From: Sinomicrobium kalidii
GTDB lineage: Bacteria > Bacteroidota > Bacteroidia > Flavobacteriales > Flavobacteriaceae
DNA: 64,000 nt
Assembly (NCBI RefSeq): GCF_021183825.1
Contig: NZ_CP089211.1
Coordinates: 2,418,001 to 2,482,000 of the forward strand
Direction of reading: 5' to 3'
The notes under the pieces were generated by a model that was given only the letters and a program-made list of their open reading frames with translations, was not told the DNA's origin and searched no databases. This document shows, piece after piece, positions 45,115-55,500 of the stretch (its first letter is position 1; every line of letters starts with the position of its first letter). The translations under genes were made by a program, and so were the position numbers.

Positions 45115-45153
45115 TAAAAGCTCCGGATCTCCCGAAAACTGGTTCGGAATTTG
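45115..45153. repeat. 39-bp conserved intergenic element, copy B
   Basis: TAAAAGCTCCGGATCTCCCG is followed by AAAACTGGTTCGGAATTTG. See copy A at 29530-29568. Confidence 0.6.
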
Positions 45154-45194
45154 CCCACTTTAGCCCGCCTCAATTACAAGTCCAAATGATATGA

Positions 45195-45600
45195 AAATAT
45201 TGTTTGGATTTTTTATATGATTCTGTATGACTTGGTAAAAATAGAATTTTCTTAATATCGGGTGCCACATAAGACTCTTTCAGTCCGCCCCGATCAATTG
45301 CAATACGCAGAACAACTATCCCCGGATCACCGCAAGTCAGTGTAAGGGTATGCTTTTTTGCGTTTTATTCAACAGGAAACCTGGCTACCGCAAGGACATC
45401 ATCGTTCTGAAGTGCCGGGTCTTTTCGTTCCCCGGAAAATTCATATGTAAAGCATAACCCATCCGGGTTTTCCGGGTCGCCGTATTCACTAAAGGTATTA
45501 TATTTGAAAGGATCTGTTTTTATACGATCTTCAAAAGAAATACTGATTCCGGGGCTCCTGAAAAGCCGGGAATCTCAAATGGCACATAGTTTATACGCTT
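45195..45600 (-). pseudogene. Decayed C-terminal fragment of a glycoside hydrolase gene (GH115-like tail)
   Basis: One minus-strand frame is open for over 400 nt except for TGA (complement of 45575-45577) and TAA (complement of 45365-45367). Upstream of the second stop it reads SISFEDRIKTDPFKYNTFSE, then LQNDDVLAVARFPVE. After it comes NAKKHTLTLTCGDPGIVVLR followed by IAIDRGGLKESYVAPD. A kHTL...DPGIVV..I.ID.GGLK.SY..P ending is typical of C-terminal domains in GH115 and some other large Bacteroidota glycosidases. No start or catalytic domain remains. Confidence 0.5.
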
Positions 45601-45682
45601 TGAACCATATTTAATACGCCTTTAAGTGTCTTTTTGATAACATTGTATTGTGAAATATCTAAATCCATTGAATAAAAAATTA

Positions 45683-47563
45683 ATGATCGCCAGATTAAAT
45701 AAGACTATTTGGATATGCCTGGCCCTGTTTGTATTCAACCGGGCACAGGCGGAAGACTGGAATAAACTGCTGACATCCCCGGATGGTACCTACCAGTTGA
45801 CAATAACGGGGGATAATGCCGGAGAGATTAAATACAAGGTCAACTATAAAGGGAAACCCCTGATCAAATCATCCCGGTTGCAGATTGAGTTAGACAACCA
45901 CCTTTCCGAATGGGCATTGGCCATTAAGGAAAAACCCGAAGCCCCCTGGATGGACGGACTTGTACTGAAAGAAACCGGGACCAATGCTGTGGATTCAACC
46001 TGGACACCGGTCTATGGCGAGCGTTCTGTCATACAGCAAAAGTATAACGAACTGACCCTCTCTTTTGAACAAAAGGCCAGCGCGAACTATAAAATGGATA
46101 TCCAGTTGAGAGCCTATAACGAAGGGGTGGCCATCCGGTATTATTTCCATACCAACCCGACGGGTATTTATTATAGGATAACCGAAGAAAATACAGAATT
46201 CACTTTTCCGGAAGGTACGCAGGCCTGGTTTGAGCCTTGGGCACAGGGCCCGTTCACAAAAATGCCTTTGGCCGAATGGCCGGCGGAAAGCGAAAGGCCC
46301 CTCACCCTGGAACTGGAAAACGGCCTGTATGCCTGCCTGGCAGAAGCGGCTATGGTGGATTTTGTACGGACAAAATTCGAGTTAGCCGACGATAAGCCCA
46401 ATACCGTAAAAACGGTGCTTTATGAATCCGTAGATAAAGTGCCGTATTTTGCCACACCGTGGAGAGTGATCATGGCCGCGGAGACCCCCGGAGAACTCAT
46501 CGAGCACAACGATATTTTGCTTAACCTGAACGCCCCCTCCGCAATTGACGATACTTCCTGGATCAAGCCCGGAAAAATTGTGCGTGATCTCACGCTCTCC
46601 GATGAGGGCGCCAAAGATTGGATAGATTTTGCCGCAGAACACAACCTGCAGTATGTTTTGTTTGACTGTTGCTGGTATGGCGATAATTTCAGCTGGGACT
46701 CGGATGCGACCACCGTAGATGTTGATCTCGATCTGAAGGAAGTGGTTCGTTACGGTAAGGAAAAAGGCGTGGGGGTCTGGGTATATGTCAACCAGCAGGC
46801 ACTCGCCAGGCAGGATTTTGAGATATACCCCCTTTACAGGGAATGGGGGCTGGCGGGCGTAAAATACGGTTTTGTACAGGTGGGGCCCCATCGCTGGACC
46901 AAATGGCTGCACGAATCGGTACAGCGGGCAGCCGAAAACCGGTTGATGGTCAATATCCACGATGAATTCCGCTTAACAGGTGAGCAGCGTACCTGGCCCA
47001 ATATCATGACCGTAGAAGGTATTCGCGGCAATGAAGAAATGCCCGATGCCACGCATAATACTGTATTGCCGTTTACCCGCGGTATTGCCGGAATGGGCGA
47101 CTATACCGTGTGCTACTACTCGCCGCGTATCAAAACCACCCATGCACATCAGCTGGCTTTATCGGTAGTGATGTACAGCCCGTTGCAAACGCTGTTCTGG
47201 TATGATAAAGCTTCCGATTATCAGGGAGAGCCCGAGATTGAATTTTTTGAAAAAGTCCCTACGGTATGGGATGACACCAAAGTGCCGGACGGCCGGATAG
47301 GTGAATACATCATTACCGCCAGGCGATCCGGAACGGAATGGTTTATCGGCGGGATCACTAATAATGACGCCAGGGAGGTCGAACTGGACCTTGATTTCCT
47401 TGACAAAGACAAAAAATATGTCGCCACCCTTTACCGGGATGATGCATCCGTAAAGACCAGGACACAGGTGTCCCTGACACAGAAAAAGGTGACGGCATCG
47501 ACCAAACTGAAATTAAAACTGAAAGCATCGGGAGGTGTGGCAATATGGATAAGGGAACGATAA
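45683..47563 (+). CDS. GH97 family glycoside hydrolase (second PUL)
   Basis: The ATG at 45683 is preferred; it gives a clean signal peptide (MIARLNKTIWICLALF...AQA) and 626 aa. A GTG at 45650 would add 11 residues. The N-terminal beta-sandwich has SPDGTYQLTITGDNAGEIKY and YNEGVAIRYYF. The TIM barrel has LQYVLFDCCWYG, LMVNIHDEFRLTGEQRTWPN and MTVEGIRGNEEMPD. The C-terminal domain has EWFIGGITNNDAREVELDL. GH97 enzymes are exo-acting alpha-glucosidases or alpha-galactosidases that need calcium. The IHDEF segment, with Asp where the nucleophile of retaining members lies, suggests the retaining alpha-galactosidase-like branch (inference). Confidence 0.92.
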   Translation: MIARLNKTIWICLALFVFNRAQAEDWNKLLTSPDGTYQLTITGDNAGEIKYKVNYKGKPLIKSSRLQIELDNHLSEWALAIKEKPEAPWMDGLVLKETGTNAVDSTWTPVYGERSVIQQKYNELTLSFEQKASANYKMDIQLRAYNEGVAIRYYFHTNPTGIYYRITEENTEFTFPEGTQAWFEPWAQGPFTKMPLAEWPAESERPLTLELENGLYACLAEAAMVDFVRTKFELADDKPNTVKTVLYESVDKVPYFATPWRVIMAAETPGELIEHNDILLNLNAPSAIDDTSWIKPGKIVRDLTLSDEGAKDWIDFAAEHNLQYVLFDCCWYGDNFSWDSDATTVDVDLDLKEVVRYGKEKGVGVWVYVNQQALARQDFEIYPLYREWGLAGVKYGFVQVGPHRWTKWLHESVQRAAENRLMVNIHDEFRLTGEQRTWPNIMTVEGIRGNEEMPDATHNTVLPFTRGIAGMGDYTVCYYSPRIKTTHAHQLALSVVMYSPLQTLFWYDKASDYQGEPEIEFFEKVPTVWDDTKVPDGRIGEYIITARRSGTEWFIGGITNNDAREVELDLDFLDKDKKYVATLYRDDASVKTRTQVSLTQKKVTASTKLKLKLKASGGVAIWIRER

Positions 47564-50346
47564 TTTTGAGATTTGTTCTGGCCGTTATCCTGTGCATAAG
47601 TACATGTATGACGGGTATGGCACAATTACCCGTACCTTCCGATATCGGAAATGTACACCCGCGCTGTTTCGGTAAAAAAATGTCCCGGGAAGCTGTTCGG
47701 CAACTGGCTGCACGGGAAGAATGGGCACAGCAGATCATCTACAAAACCGAAGAAAGGGTATCCAGATACCTGGACCATTGCGAAGAGGACCCGGAGTGGC
47801 TGCTGTCCAGGCTCCAGATGTACTGGAAAACCAGATCGACACAAGTCTATATCGACGGGGGAAAGTACGACCACGCAGAGGGAGAAGCCCCCGTTCCTAC
47901 GGTCAGGTTTCCGGGGACAAGGGACCATCGTACCGATTATTTTACGCCGCGACTGGAAGATGTCAAACCCTATATGGATGACGAGCGGGGATTGTATCTC
48001 CAGCGAAGAGATAATAAGCAGTGGGAATGGACCGATATGGTTTCCTCGGCCAGGATCGTCGAGTCCGTCAACCGGAACATCCTGGAAATAGCCAGGGATG
48101 CCGCTTTTATGTATTGGTATACCGGAAAGGAAGCCTATGCCAGACTTGCCTTTGGGGTGCTGGATACCTACCTGACCGGACTTTATTATCGGGCGGAACC
48201 CATAGACCTGAGCCATGGCCACCATCAAACCCTGGTAGGGCTGACCTCCTTTGAAGTCATACAGGAACATTACATTGCGGAAGTGACACAGGCTTATGAT
48301 TTCCTGTATGATTACATTTCAGCCAACTACCCAGGCAAGATCGCGTTGTATAGCGCCAGCCTTCAGAAGTGGGCCGACCAGGTGATCAAAAACGGGGTGA
48401 GTTTCAATAACTGGAATCTCTTCCAGGCGGGGCACGTATCCCGTATTGCCCTGGTGCTGGAAAATGACTTGGCTTATAAAAACGGCAAAGGCGCACAATA
48501 CTATCTTGACCGGATCACCAATCAAAACAGTACCCGCCAATGGTCGCTGACCAAACTCATTGATTACGGGTACGATCCGGACACGGGTATCTGGAATGAA
48601 AGTCCCGGCTATGCATTGGGTGTTCTCCGCGATTTTATCCGTTTTGCAGCATTTTACGATCATACCTTTGACATTGACCTTATAGCAAAACTACCCGTAC
48701 TCCGGCAGGCGGTCATTGCCGCACCGCAATACCTCTACCCCAACGGTTACCGGGTGGCCTTTGGAGACGGACACTACGGAAAACCGGAGGCCGGCCCGGT
48801 ATTGTATATGATCGAAAACGCCAAAAAATACGGCAAGGAAACCGATGAGGTCTTTTTCACCCGTATGCTCAAGACCCTGTTTGATGAAAACAGTTATGCA
48901 GATGGGCTCAATGGCAGGCATATCGAAAACCTCTTTGCCGAAGCCCCGCTTAAGATCCGGAAAGATATTCGGCCGGGCAAACTTGAGGATTTCACTGCTC
49001 CGCTGTTTTATGCGCCCAACACCAGTTGGCTGGTGCAACGGCAAGGTACAGACGAGTCGGGCCTGATGATCAGCCAGATCGGCTCCAAAGGCAATCACAT
49101 GCATTCCAACGGTATTGCCATGGAACTTTATGGCCTGGGTTTGCCATTGGCCCCGGAGTTGGGAAACGGCCCCAGCTACTTTTCCGCAGCCTATGCCGAA
49201 TATTACTCTCAGTTTCCGGCCCACAACACCGTAATCGTCAACGGAAAGTCCAGGTATCCGGAAATGAAAAGCAATCACGCCTTTACCTGCAATGCCGCCT
49301 ATCCCGAAAGCGGGAAACAAGAGGGTAATCTGCCGGGTTTTACTTTTTCCGATGTGAGTTTTCTGGAACCTGAGACCTATAGCGACCAGCGAAGGGTAAT
49401 GGGCATTGTTTCCGATGAGGAAAACGGTTATTACATCGATATTTTCCGCTCCGCCCAAAGGGAAGGCAAGGATGTCAAGCACGAATATTTTTACCACAAC
49501 CTGGGACAAAGCCTGGACCTGAAAGATATACAGGGAAATCCCCTGAACCTGGAACCAACCTCCAAAATGGCTTTTGGCGATGGCGACCTGATGGCCTACG
49601 ATTATATGTGGGATAAAAAATCCATAGAATTCGCAGATGATTTTACCGGGCAGTTTAACCTGGAGATGAAGGACAAGACCGTTACGATGAACCTTTGGGT
49701 CAAGGGCGAAAGCGACCGGGAGATCTTCTCGGCCATGAGCCCGAAGTCCACGGCTTTCCGGCACGGGCCGCTCCCCGAAGCATTCAATGACTTACCGGTC
49801 CCGACCCTGGTCATCCGGCAGAACGGGGAAGCATGGAACCGTCCTTTTGTCGCCGTGTATCAACCTGCCCTGAACGGAGCGTCCAATATCCGGTCTGTGG
49901 ATTATTTCGGTAAAAATGAGCAGGCCGGTATCCGTGTGACCGGCAGATCGGGAAAAGAAGATTTTATTCTATCCACCACAAACGGTGATCAAAGCTGGAA
50001 ACATAAAGACATAAGCCTCACCGGGACATACGGAGTAGTATCGGTTAAGGATAACAATCTTAAAATGTTCCTGGGCCACGGCCGGTCACTTGGATATAAA
50101 AAATACACATTGCGTACTGAAGAACCGGCTTCCCTGGCATTCGCGGTCGACAACGGGCAGTGGTATGTGATGACTACAGCCCCGGCATGCCTGAACATTT
50201 CCGTTAATGATGTAAAGGCAGATTACCAGCTGGAAGATGCTAATGGCAACAGCTATCAGGGTACGGTAGATAAAAAGACGAAACAGGTTCGTTTTAATCT
50301 TCCTGTACTGGAGCATACCCCGGTAAAACTGAAAATATCAAATTAA
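47545..50346 (+). CDS. Heparinase II/III-type polysaccharide lyase (second PUL)
   Basis: The 933-aa protein has a signal peptide at 1-26 (ends MTGMAQ) and overlaps the GH97 gene by 19 nt. The first half is an all-alpha toroid with ARDAAFMYWYTGKEAYARLA, VGLTSFEVIQEHYIAEVTQA and NNWNLFQAGHVSRIAL. The second half is a heparinase II/III-like beta domain with KGNHMHSNGIAMELYGLG (His518, His520), then APELGNGPSYFS and FPAHNTVIVNGKSRYP. Such enzymes cut uronate-containing glycans by beta-elimination. PL family and substrate cannot be set without alignment. Confidence 0.88.
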   Translation: MDKGTIILRFVLAVILCISTCMTGMAQLPVPSDIGNVHPRCFGKKMSREAVRQLAAREEWAQQIIYKTEERVSRYLDHCEEDPEWLLSRLQMYWKTRSTQVYIDGGKYDHAEGEAPVPTVRFPGTRDHRTDYFTPRLEDVKPYMDDERGLYLQRRDNKQWEWTDMVSSARIVESVNRNILEIARDAAFMYWYTGKEAYARLAFGVLDTYLTGLYYRAEPIDLSHGHHQTLVGLTSFEVIQEHYIAEVTQAYDFLYDYISANYPGKIALYSASLQKWADQVIKNGVSFNNWNLFQAGHVSRIALVLENDLAYKNGKGAQYYLDRITNQNSTRQWSLTKLIDYGYDPDTGIWNESPGYALGVLRDFIRFAAFYDHTFDIDLIAKLPVLRQAVIAAPQYLYPNGYRVAFGDGHYGKPEAGPVLYMIENAKKYGKETDEVFFTRMLKTLFDENSYADGLNGRHIENLFAEAPLKIRKDIRPGKLEDFTAPLFYAPNTSWLVQRQGTDESGLMISQIGSKGNHMHSNGIAMELYGLGLPLAPELGNGPSYFSAAYAEYYSQFPAHNTVIVNGKSRYPEMKSNHAFTCNAAYPESGKQEGNLPGFTFSDVSFLEPETYSDQRRVMGIVSDEENGYYIDIFRSAQREGKDVKHEYFYHNLGQSLDLKDIQGNPLNLEPTSKMAFGDGDLMAYDYMWDKKSIEFADDFTGQFNLEMKDKTVTMNLWVKGESDREIFSAMSPKSTAFRHGPLPEAFNDLPVPTLVIRQNGEAWNRPFVAVYQPALNGASNIRSVDYFGKNEQAGIRVTGRSGKEDFILSTTNGDQSWKHKDISLTGTYGVVSVKDNNLKMFLGHGRSLGYKKYTLRTEEPASLAFAVDNGQWYVMTTAPACLNISVNDVKADYQLEDANGNSYQGTVDKKTKQVRFNLPVLEHTPVKLKISN

Positions 50347-50676
50347 GGCTGACAAGGCTCCTCTGCTTCGACCGGGCTCAGCACCGGCTTTGTGACGAAG
50401 GGAGGTGGTCCCGATCTTTGATTGGGAGCGGAGGGTTAGAAATCCCAGGCCATTGGAAAAACGCATATGTTCGGGACTAAATTCCAAAAGCTTAAGCTGG
50501 GTCAAACTTCCCGTCCCGCTTTTGCGGGACACTTCTGCTTTGGCAGGTGCCCGGCACAGCACTTCGTCTGAAGAAGGGAGCTTTTGAGATTTGTTAAAAT
50601 AATACGGGATTATTCCAACAACTGAAATTTTAAAGCATTAATAAATACTAAAATAGATTAAAAATATTCCAAGCCG
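50347..50676. other. 330-bp intergenic region with repeat elements
   Basis: GTCCCGC-TTTT-GCGGGAC (50513-50530) is a perfect 7-bp hairpin. Upstream, TCCCGATCTTTGATTGGGA (50409-50427) forms a weaker one. The style (GGGCTCAGC, GACGAAGGGAGG) resembles the region at 34070-34260. The last 90 bp are AT-rich and probably hold the promoter of the GH28-like gene. Confidence 0.5.
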
Positions 50677-52089
50677 ATGAAAAAGTTCTCATTTGTTTTT
50701 GTAGTGTTTGTTTGTATTATGATGGCAGGCACAGGCTTTGCACAGGACAGCCTGGTCACCTATGATGTTCCCAGGAAACTTTTTTATTCCATGCACAACG
50801 ATGATTTTACCGTGCAGATAAGGAATCCCGGAGGACAATGGATGGACCTTTACGAATACAAAGTGCAGGTAGACATGGACCGGGTGCAGGAGGCCTCCAT
50901 GGTCTATTTTGATTTTTCGGGAACAGTAGAAGTAAAGATCCGGAAAAACAACGGACTGGTGAATACCGTGGACATCAGGCCATTATCTTATGAGATCACG
51001 CCGGAGGTAAAAGGCAATATCATTCAATTTACGCTTGACAAGCCCAGGAATATTTCCGTAGAAGTGGACGGGGACAGACTTCACAACCTACACCTTTTTG
51101 CCCAGTCTATTGAGGAAAACCGCCCGGACCCCAATGACCCTAATGTGGTTTATTTCGGTCCGGGTGTACACGAAGCCCCGGATAAGCCGGGGGATGTCTT
51201 CCAGGTCAAAAGCGGGCAGACCGTGTATATCCATGGCGGGGCTGCAATCAGGGGAAAACTGCTATGCAACAATGTTAAAAATGTGCGTATCATCGGAAGG
51301 GGCATCATTCTGGAACCCGAACGGGGCGTAGAGATCCGCTTTTCCGAAAATGTGGAAATTGATGGGATCCATGTAGTGAATCCGAAACATTATACCGTTT
51401 ACGGAGGGCAATCCAGGGGATTGAAGATCAAAAACCTGACCTCCTTTAGTTGCAGGGGATGGAGTGATGGCATTGACCTGATGAGTTGTTCGGATGTGGA
51501 GATCGATGGCGTTTTTATGCGTAATTCGGACGATTGCATTGCCATTTATGCCCACCGCTGGGATTTTTACGGGGATGCAAGAAACTATAAGATCTCTAAC
51601 TCTATCCTCTGGGCGGATATAGCCCATCCCACTAATATAGGGGCCCATGGAAATACTGAACACGAAGGAGATACGATTGAAAATATCATCTTTTCCAATA
51701 TCGACATTCTGGAACACGATGAAGATGATCCATGCTGCCTGGGCGCTATGGCTATCGTAGCAGCTGATAACAACCTGGTGCGGAATGTGACTTATGAAAA
51801 TATCCGGGTAGAAGATATACAGGAGGGGCGTTTGTTTGACTTACGCGTGTTAAATAACCCAAAATACAATACCAAGTCGGGAAGATCCATCGAAAATATC
51901 CGTTTCAGGAATATTACTTACAATGGTTCGGGTGTTCGCCCTTCCCGGATCAAAGGATACAACAAAGACCGGATGATCAATGGCGTGACTTTTGAAAATG
52001 TGACGATTAACGGTGAGAAAGTAACTTCTCCCGAGGAAGGCGATATTATCATCGGGGATTTTGTGAAGAATGTAAGGTTTAAAAAATAA
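50677..52089 (+). CDS. GH28-like beta-helix glycoside hydrolase (second PUL)
   Basis: The 470-aa protein has a signal peptide at 1-22 (ends GTGFAQ). The N-terminal ~130 residues are a beta domain. The rest is a right-handed parallel beta-helix with a GH28-like site: Asp264 and Asp267 in GWSDGIDLMSCSD, Asp285 and Asp286 in RNSDDCIAIY, His324 in NIGAHGNTEHEG and Arg424/Lys426 in RIKGYN. These match the NTD, DD, GHG and RIK elements with small changes. GH28 enzymes hydrolyse galacturonans and rhamnogalacturonans; a different uronan or dextran-like glycan remains possible. Confidence 0.82.
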   Translation: MKKFSFVFVVFVCIMMAGTGFAQDSLVTYDVPRKLFYSMHNDDFTVQIRNPGGQWMDLYEYKVQVDMDRVQEASMVYFDFSGTVEVKIRKNNGLVNTVDIRPLSYEITPEVKGNIIQFTLDKPRNISVEVDGDRLHNLHLFAQSIEENRPDPNDPNVVYFGPGVHEAPDKPGDVFQVKSGQTVYIHGGAAIRGKLLCNNVKNVRIIGRGIILEPERGVEIRFSENVEIDGIHVVNPKHYTVYGGQSRGLKIKNLTSFSCRGWSDGIDLMSCSDVEIDGVFMRNSDDCIAIYAHRWDFYGDARNYKISNSILWADIAHPTNIGAHGNTEHEGDTIENIIFSNIDILEHDEDDPCCLGAMAIVAADNNLVRNVTYENIRVEDIQEGRLFDLRVLNNPKYNTKSGRSIENIRFRNITYNGSGVRPSRIKGYNKDRMINGVTFENVTINGEKVTSPEEGDIIIGDFVKNVRFKK

Positions 52090-52589
52090 AAATAGTCACT
52101 TCACTGAAAATATTTCCGTTCTGTTTATATGGAAGACGGGAACGAAACCCCGGATGCTGCCTGTAAAGAACTTTCCCTTGAACCGGGCAGCCTTCCGGGT
52201 GTCTCTGTACCTCACGTAAATTTACAATCAAGTCATAGGCAAAATCCGCCTGCAAATACCGAAATTCCGTTGATATGTTTGCCCTGCTTTGAAGTAAAAA
52301 ACTGTTTAAGATTGTAAACAGGGTTCCCTTTCCTGATTGTTTCTTCAAATTCAGCATTTGTTATTTTTTTAACCCGTTAAATGATATTTAGACCGTAAAA
52401 TGGGTTATAATTTATCAATATTGGATTATAGTTGATATTCCTTATAAGCCGGTCTGGCTATCATTGTATGCTGAAACCAAACTTCTTCCGAACAGCTTTT
52501 TACCGCAGATCATTGTCTTGTCTTTTTCAGGATAAAACTAATAGTAAAGTGATAGAACAAGGGAAGGAGAGAACCAAACCAAAATTTTT
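52090..52589. other. 500-bp region upstream of the second susC
   Basis: The minus strand of 52090-52360 has coding-like pieces (for example TNAEFEETIRKGNPVYNLKQ and, in another frame, DLIVNLREVQRHPEGCPVQG) separated by stops and frame changes. It may be a decayed gene, but I cannot name it. The final 230 bp are AT-rich and noncoding and probably contain the susC promoter and leader. Confidence 0.35.
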
Positions 52590-55500
52590 ATGAAAAAAGA
52601 TGATTTTGTCAGAGTAAGAACACGGATGGGGGGCCTCATCGGTGTTCTATGGCTATGTAGCATGTTTGGCAGCCTGTATGCACATCCGGGAGCCATTCGC
52701 CGGGATATGGGAAAGATATTTTCGAAAGTCACCGGGAAAATAACCTCGGCAACAGACGGCCAGCCACTGCCGGGAGCCACGGTAATGGTTAAGGGAACTT
52801 CAACAGGAGTGGTGGCCGACTTTGACGGGAATTACGAAATAGAGGTGGACGATCCGGCCAATGCCGTATTGAAGGTCTCTTTTGTAGGATTTAAAACCAT
52901 AGAGATTCCCGTAAACAATCAAAATACCATTGATGCGGCATTGGAGGAAGACCTTGCCCAGTTGGAGGAAGTTGTAGTTGTGGGATATGGAAAACAAAAG
53001 AAAGCGACGCTTACCGGGGCTGTTGAACAGATAAGTTCCGATGTTTTTGAAGACAGGGCCGTTACCAATCCGGCTTTGGCACTTCAGGGACAAACCCCCG
53101 GATTGGTAGTGACGAGGAGTTCGTCCCGGCCGGGTAATGAAGGAATAGCCTTCCGTATCCGCGGAGCTTCTTCTGTTAATGGCTCCGATCCGTTGATCAT
53201 TATAGACGGCGTACCCGTGGTCGATGAAACTGCCTTTCTGAATATGAACAGCGATGATATCGAAAGCATTTCGGTACTTAAAGACGGTGCGGCCGCTATC
53301 TATGGCTCCCGGGCTGCCAATGGAGTGGTTTTGGTAACTACCAAGAGGGGAAAGGGAAAAGTCAGGGTGGATTACAACGGCAATTTCCGTTTCAACACCA
53401 ATGGTTTGATAGGATATGCGCCAAGTATGCAGGAATATGCCACAATGTGGATAGAAGCCAACAGAGAAGAGCTAACACCGAACTGGTGGATCTGGGGAGA
53501 AGAAAACCTGATGCAGATGCAGCAGGGAAAGGAAGGGAAGTTTGATCTTTTTGATACGGATTTCTATGTCTACAATGCCAACCGGATCGATGAGATGTTT
53601 GCTACCCGCTATTCATTTCAGCATAATCTGAGTGTTTCCAGTGGCGGGGATAAATCGGGTTACCGCTTGTCTTTGGGGTATGCCGATAACCAGGGAAACC
53701 TGGCAACGGCCTATGATGGAGAAAAGCAATACAACGCCCGTTTTAATTATGATTACCAACTGTCTGAAAAATTAAAATTATCGTCAAACATCAGTATTAT
53801 TCATGCGCATACCAGTCAGCCTTCGCGGGGATTGGGAAATATTCTTTATTCGTTCGATATGCCTTTCTTCCCGGCCAAAAACCCGCTTGGCCAATGGTTT
53901 GCTCCCTTTAACGGGATTGACGGGGGAGCGATTAAAAATTCGGCAGCCACGACTTCCGATGCGGGAAGGTACGATAAAAAAAAGCTTACCGGCAGGGTCG
54001 ATCTGAAGGCTACTTATAATATCTGGGACGGATTGGCTGTGGAAGGATTGGCCTCATTACAGAATGAAAGGTTTGATCACGAACACTATGTAGTGCCCGT
54101 ACAGCTTTACGACTGGTACGGCAACCCCACAAACTACGCCTATAAAACCGACGGAACGAACAACGCCTACACGGCCGGCAGCGAATCGAAATTCTACCAA
54201 TACTACCAGGCATTGTTGCGTTACGAAAAAACCTTTGATGAGGTTCACAATATTTCGGCCATGGCCGGGATCAATGCCGAAAAATACACTTACCAGAGGC
54301 TCGGTGCAAGGCGTGTAGGCTTCGAAGACCGGGGTATTTACGACATTAGCGCGGCCTCCAAGGAAACGCAGACCAATGACGGTTTTAAAACACAGAACGG
54401 TCGCTATTCCTATCTGGCAAGACTGAACTATAACTACGATGAAAAATACATTGTTGAAATGGTCGGGAGAAGGGACGGTCATTCACGCTTTGCATCCGGA
54501 TACAAGTTCAAAAACTTTGGTTCCGTCCAGTTGGGCTGGGTGTTTACCAACGAAGATTTCCTGAACCCTGTCGCGGACATTCTCGATTTCGGTAAGATCA
54601 GGGGAAGTTATGCTACTACAGGGAACTCGGCAGATAAAGAACTCAATGACTTTGACTACCTCTCCCTGATTCATATAGGAACACAGATCCTGGGGCAACC
54701 TGCCGCACAACAAACCGCTACGAGTTTAAATAATAACGGGCTCATCAGCAATACCCGTACCTGGGAAAAGGTTACCCAGAAAAATATAGGTGTCGACCTC
54801 GGTTTCTTTAACAGCCGCCTCACCACTTCTTTCGACCTTTACGAAAAAGATAACTCGGGTATGCTGATCAATGTTACCTATCCCTCGGTTCTGGGAGGTT
54901 CGGCGCCAAAGACCAACAACGGAAATTTTAATACCAGGGGCTGGGAATTTGTGATCGGGTGGAAAGATTATAAAAAGGATTTCAGTTATAATATATCCTT
55001 TAACATAGGAAATACCAAAACCCTGGTGGACAATGTAGAGGGGGCCGATAACTACAGGGCCGGCCGTAATGGTATAGTAAACGGTTATCCGTGGAAATCC
55101 TGGTTTGTGTATAAGACCGATGGTTATTTTAACAGCCAGGAAGAAGTAGATGCGTATTACCAGGCCTATGGCGATAGTGATAACCTGGCAAATCTGCCCC
55201 AGAACAACCAGGCCGTTACACTGCGCCCGGGCGATACCAAAAAGGTGGACGTAGCGGGGACCGGGAATATCACGTCCAACGGTAATGAAGAAAGCTCACT
55301 GGTCTACGCCGGCGATGGCGAACCGCATTATACTTTCGGTTTTAACCTGGGCGGTTCGTGGAAAGGATTTGATCTCAACGCTTTTTTCCAGGGCCACCTG
55401 GAGCAGAATATCATGCGTAGCGGATATATGGCCTATCCGTTCGGGGCCATATATACAAACCAGAACCCGACCTTTTTGGGAAAAACCTGGACAGAAGAGA

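Larger units (their letters stand above)
45022..45649. other. 628-bp region between the two PULs
   Basis: It contains copy B of the 39-bp element (45115-45153) and a decayed minus-strand gene end (about 45195-45600). The rest, up to 45649, should hold the promoter for the GH97 gene; no clear box is seen. Confidence 0.55.

Noticed and set aside
48691..49764. 357-codon minus-strand open frame inside the heparinase II/III gene
   Set aside because: It lies entirely within a well-supported enzyme gene and shows no recognisable motif.
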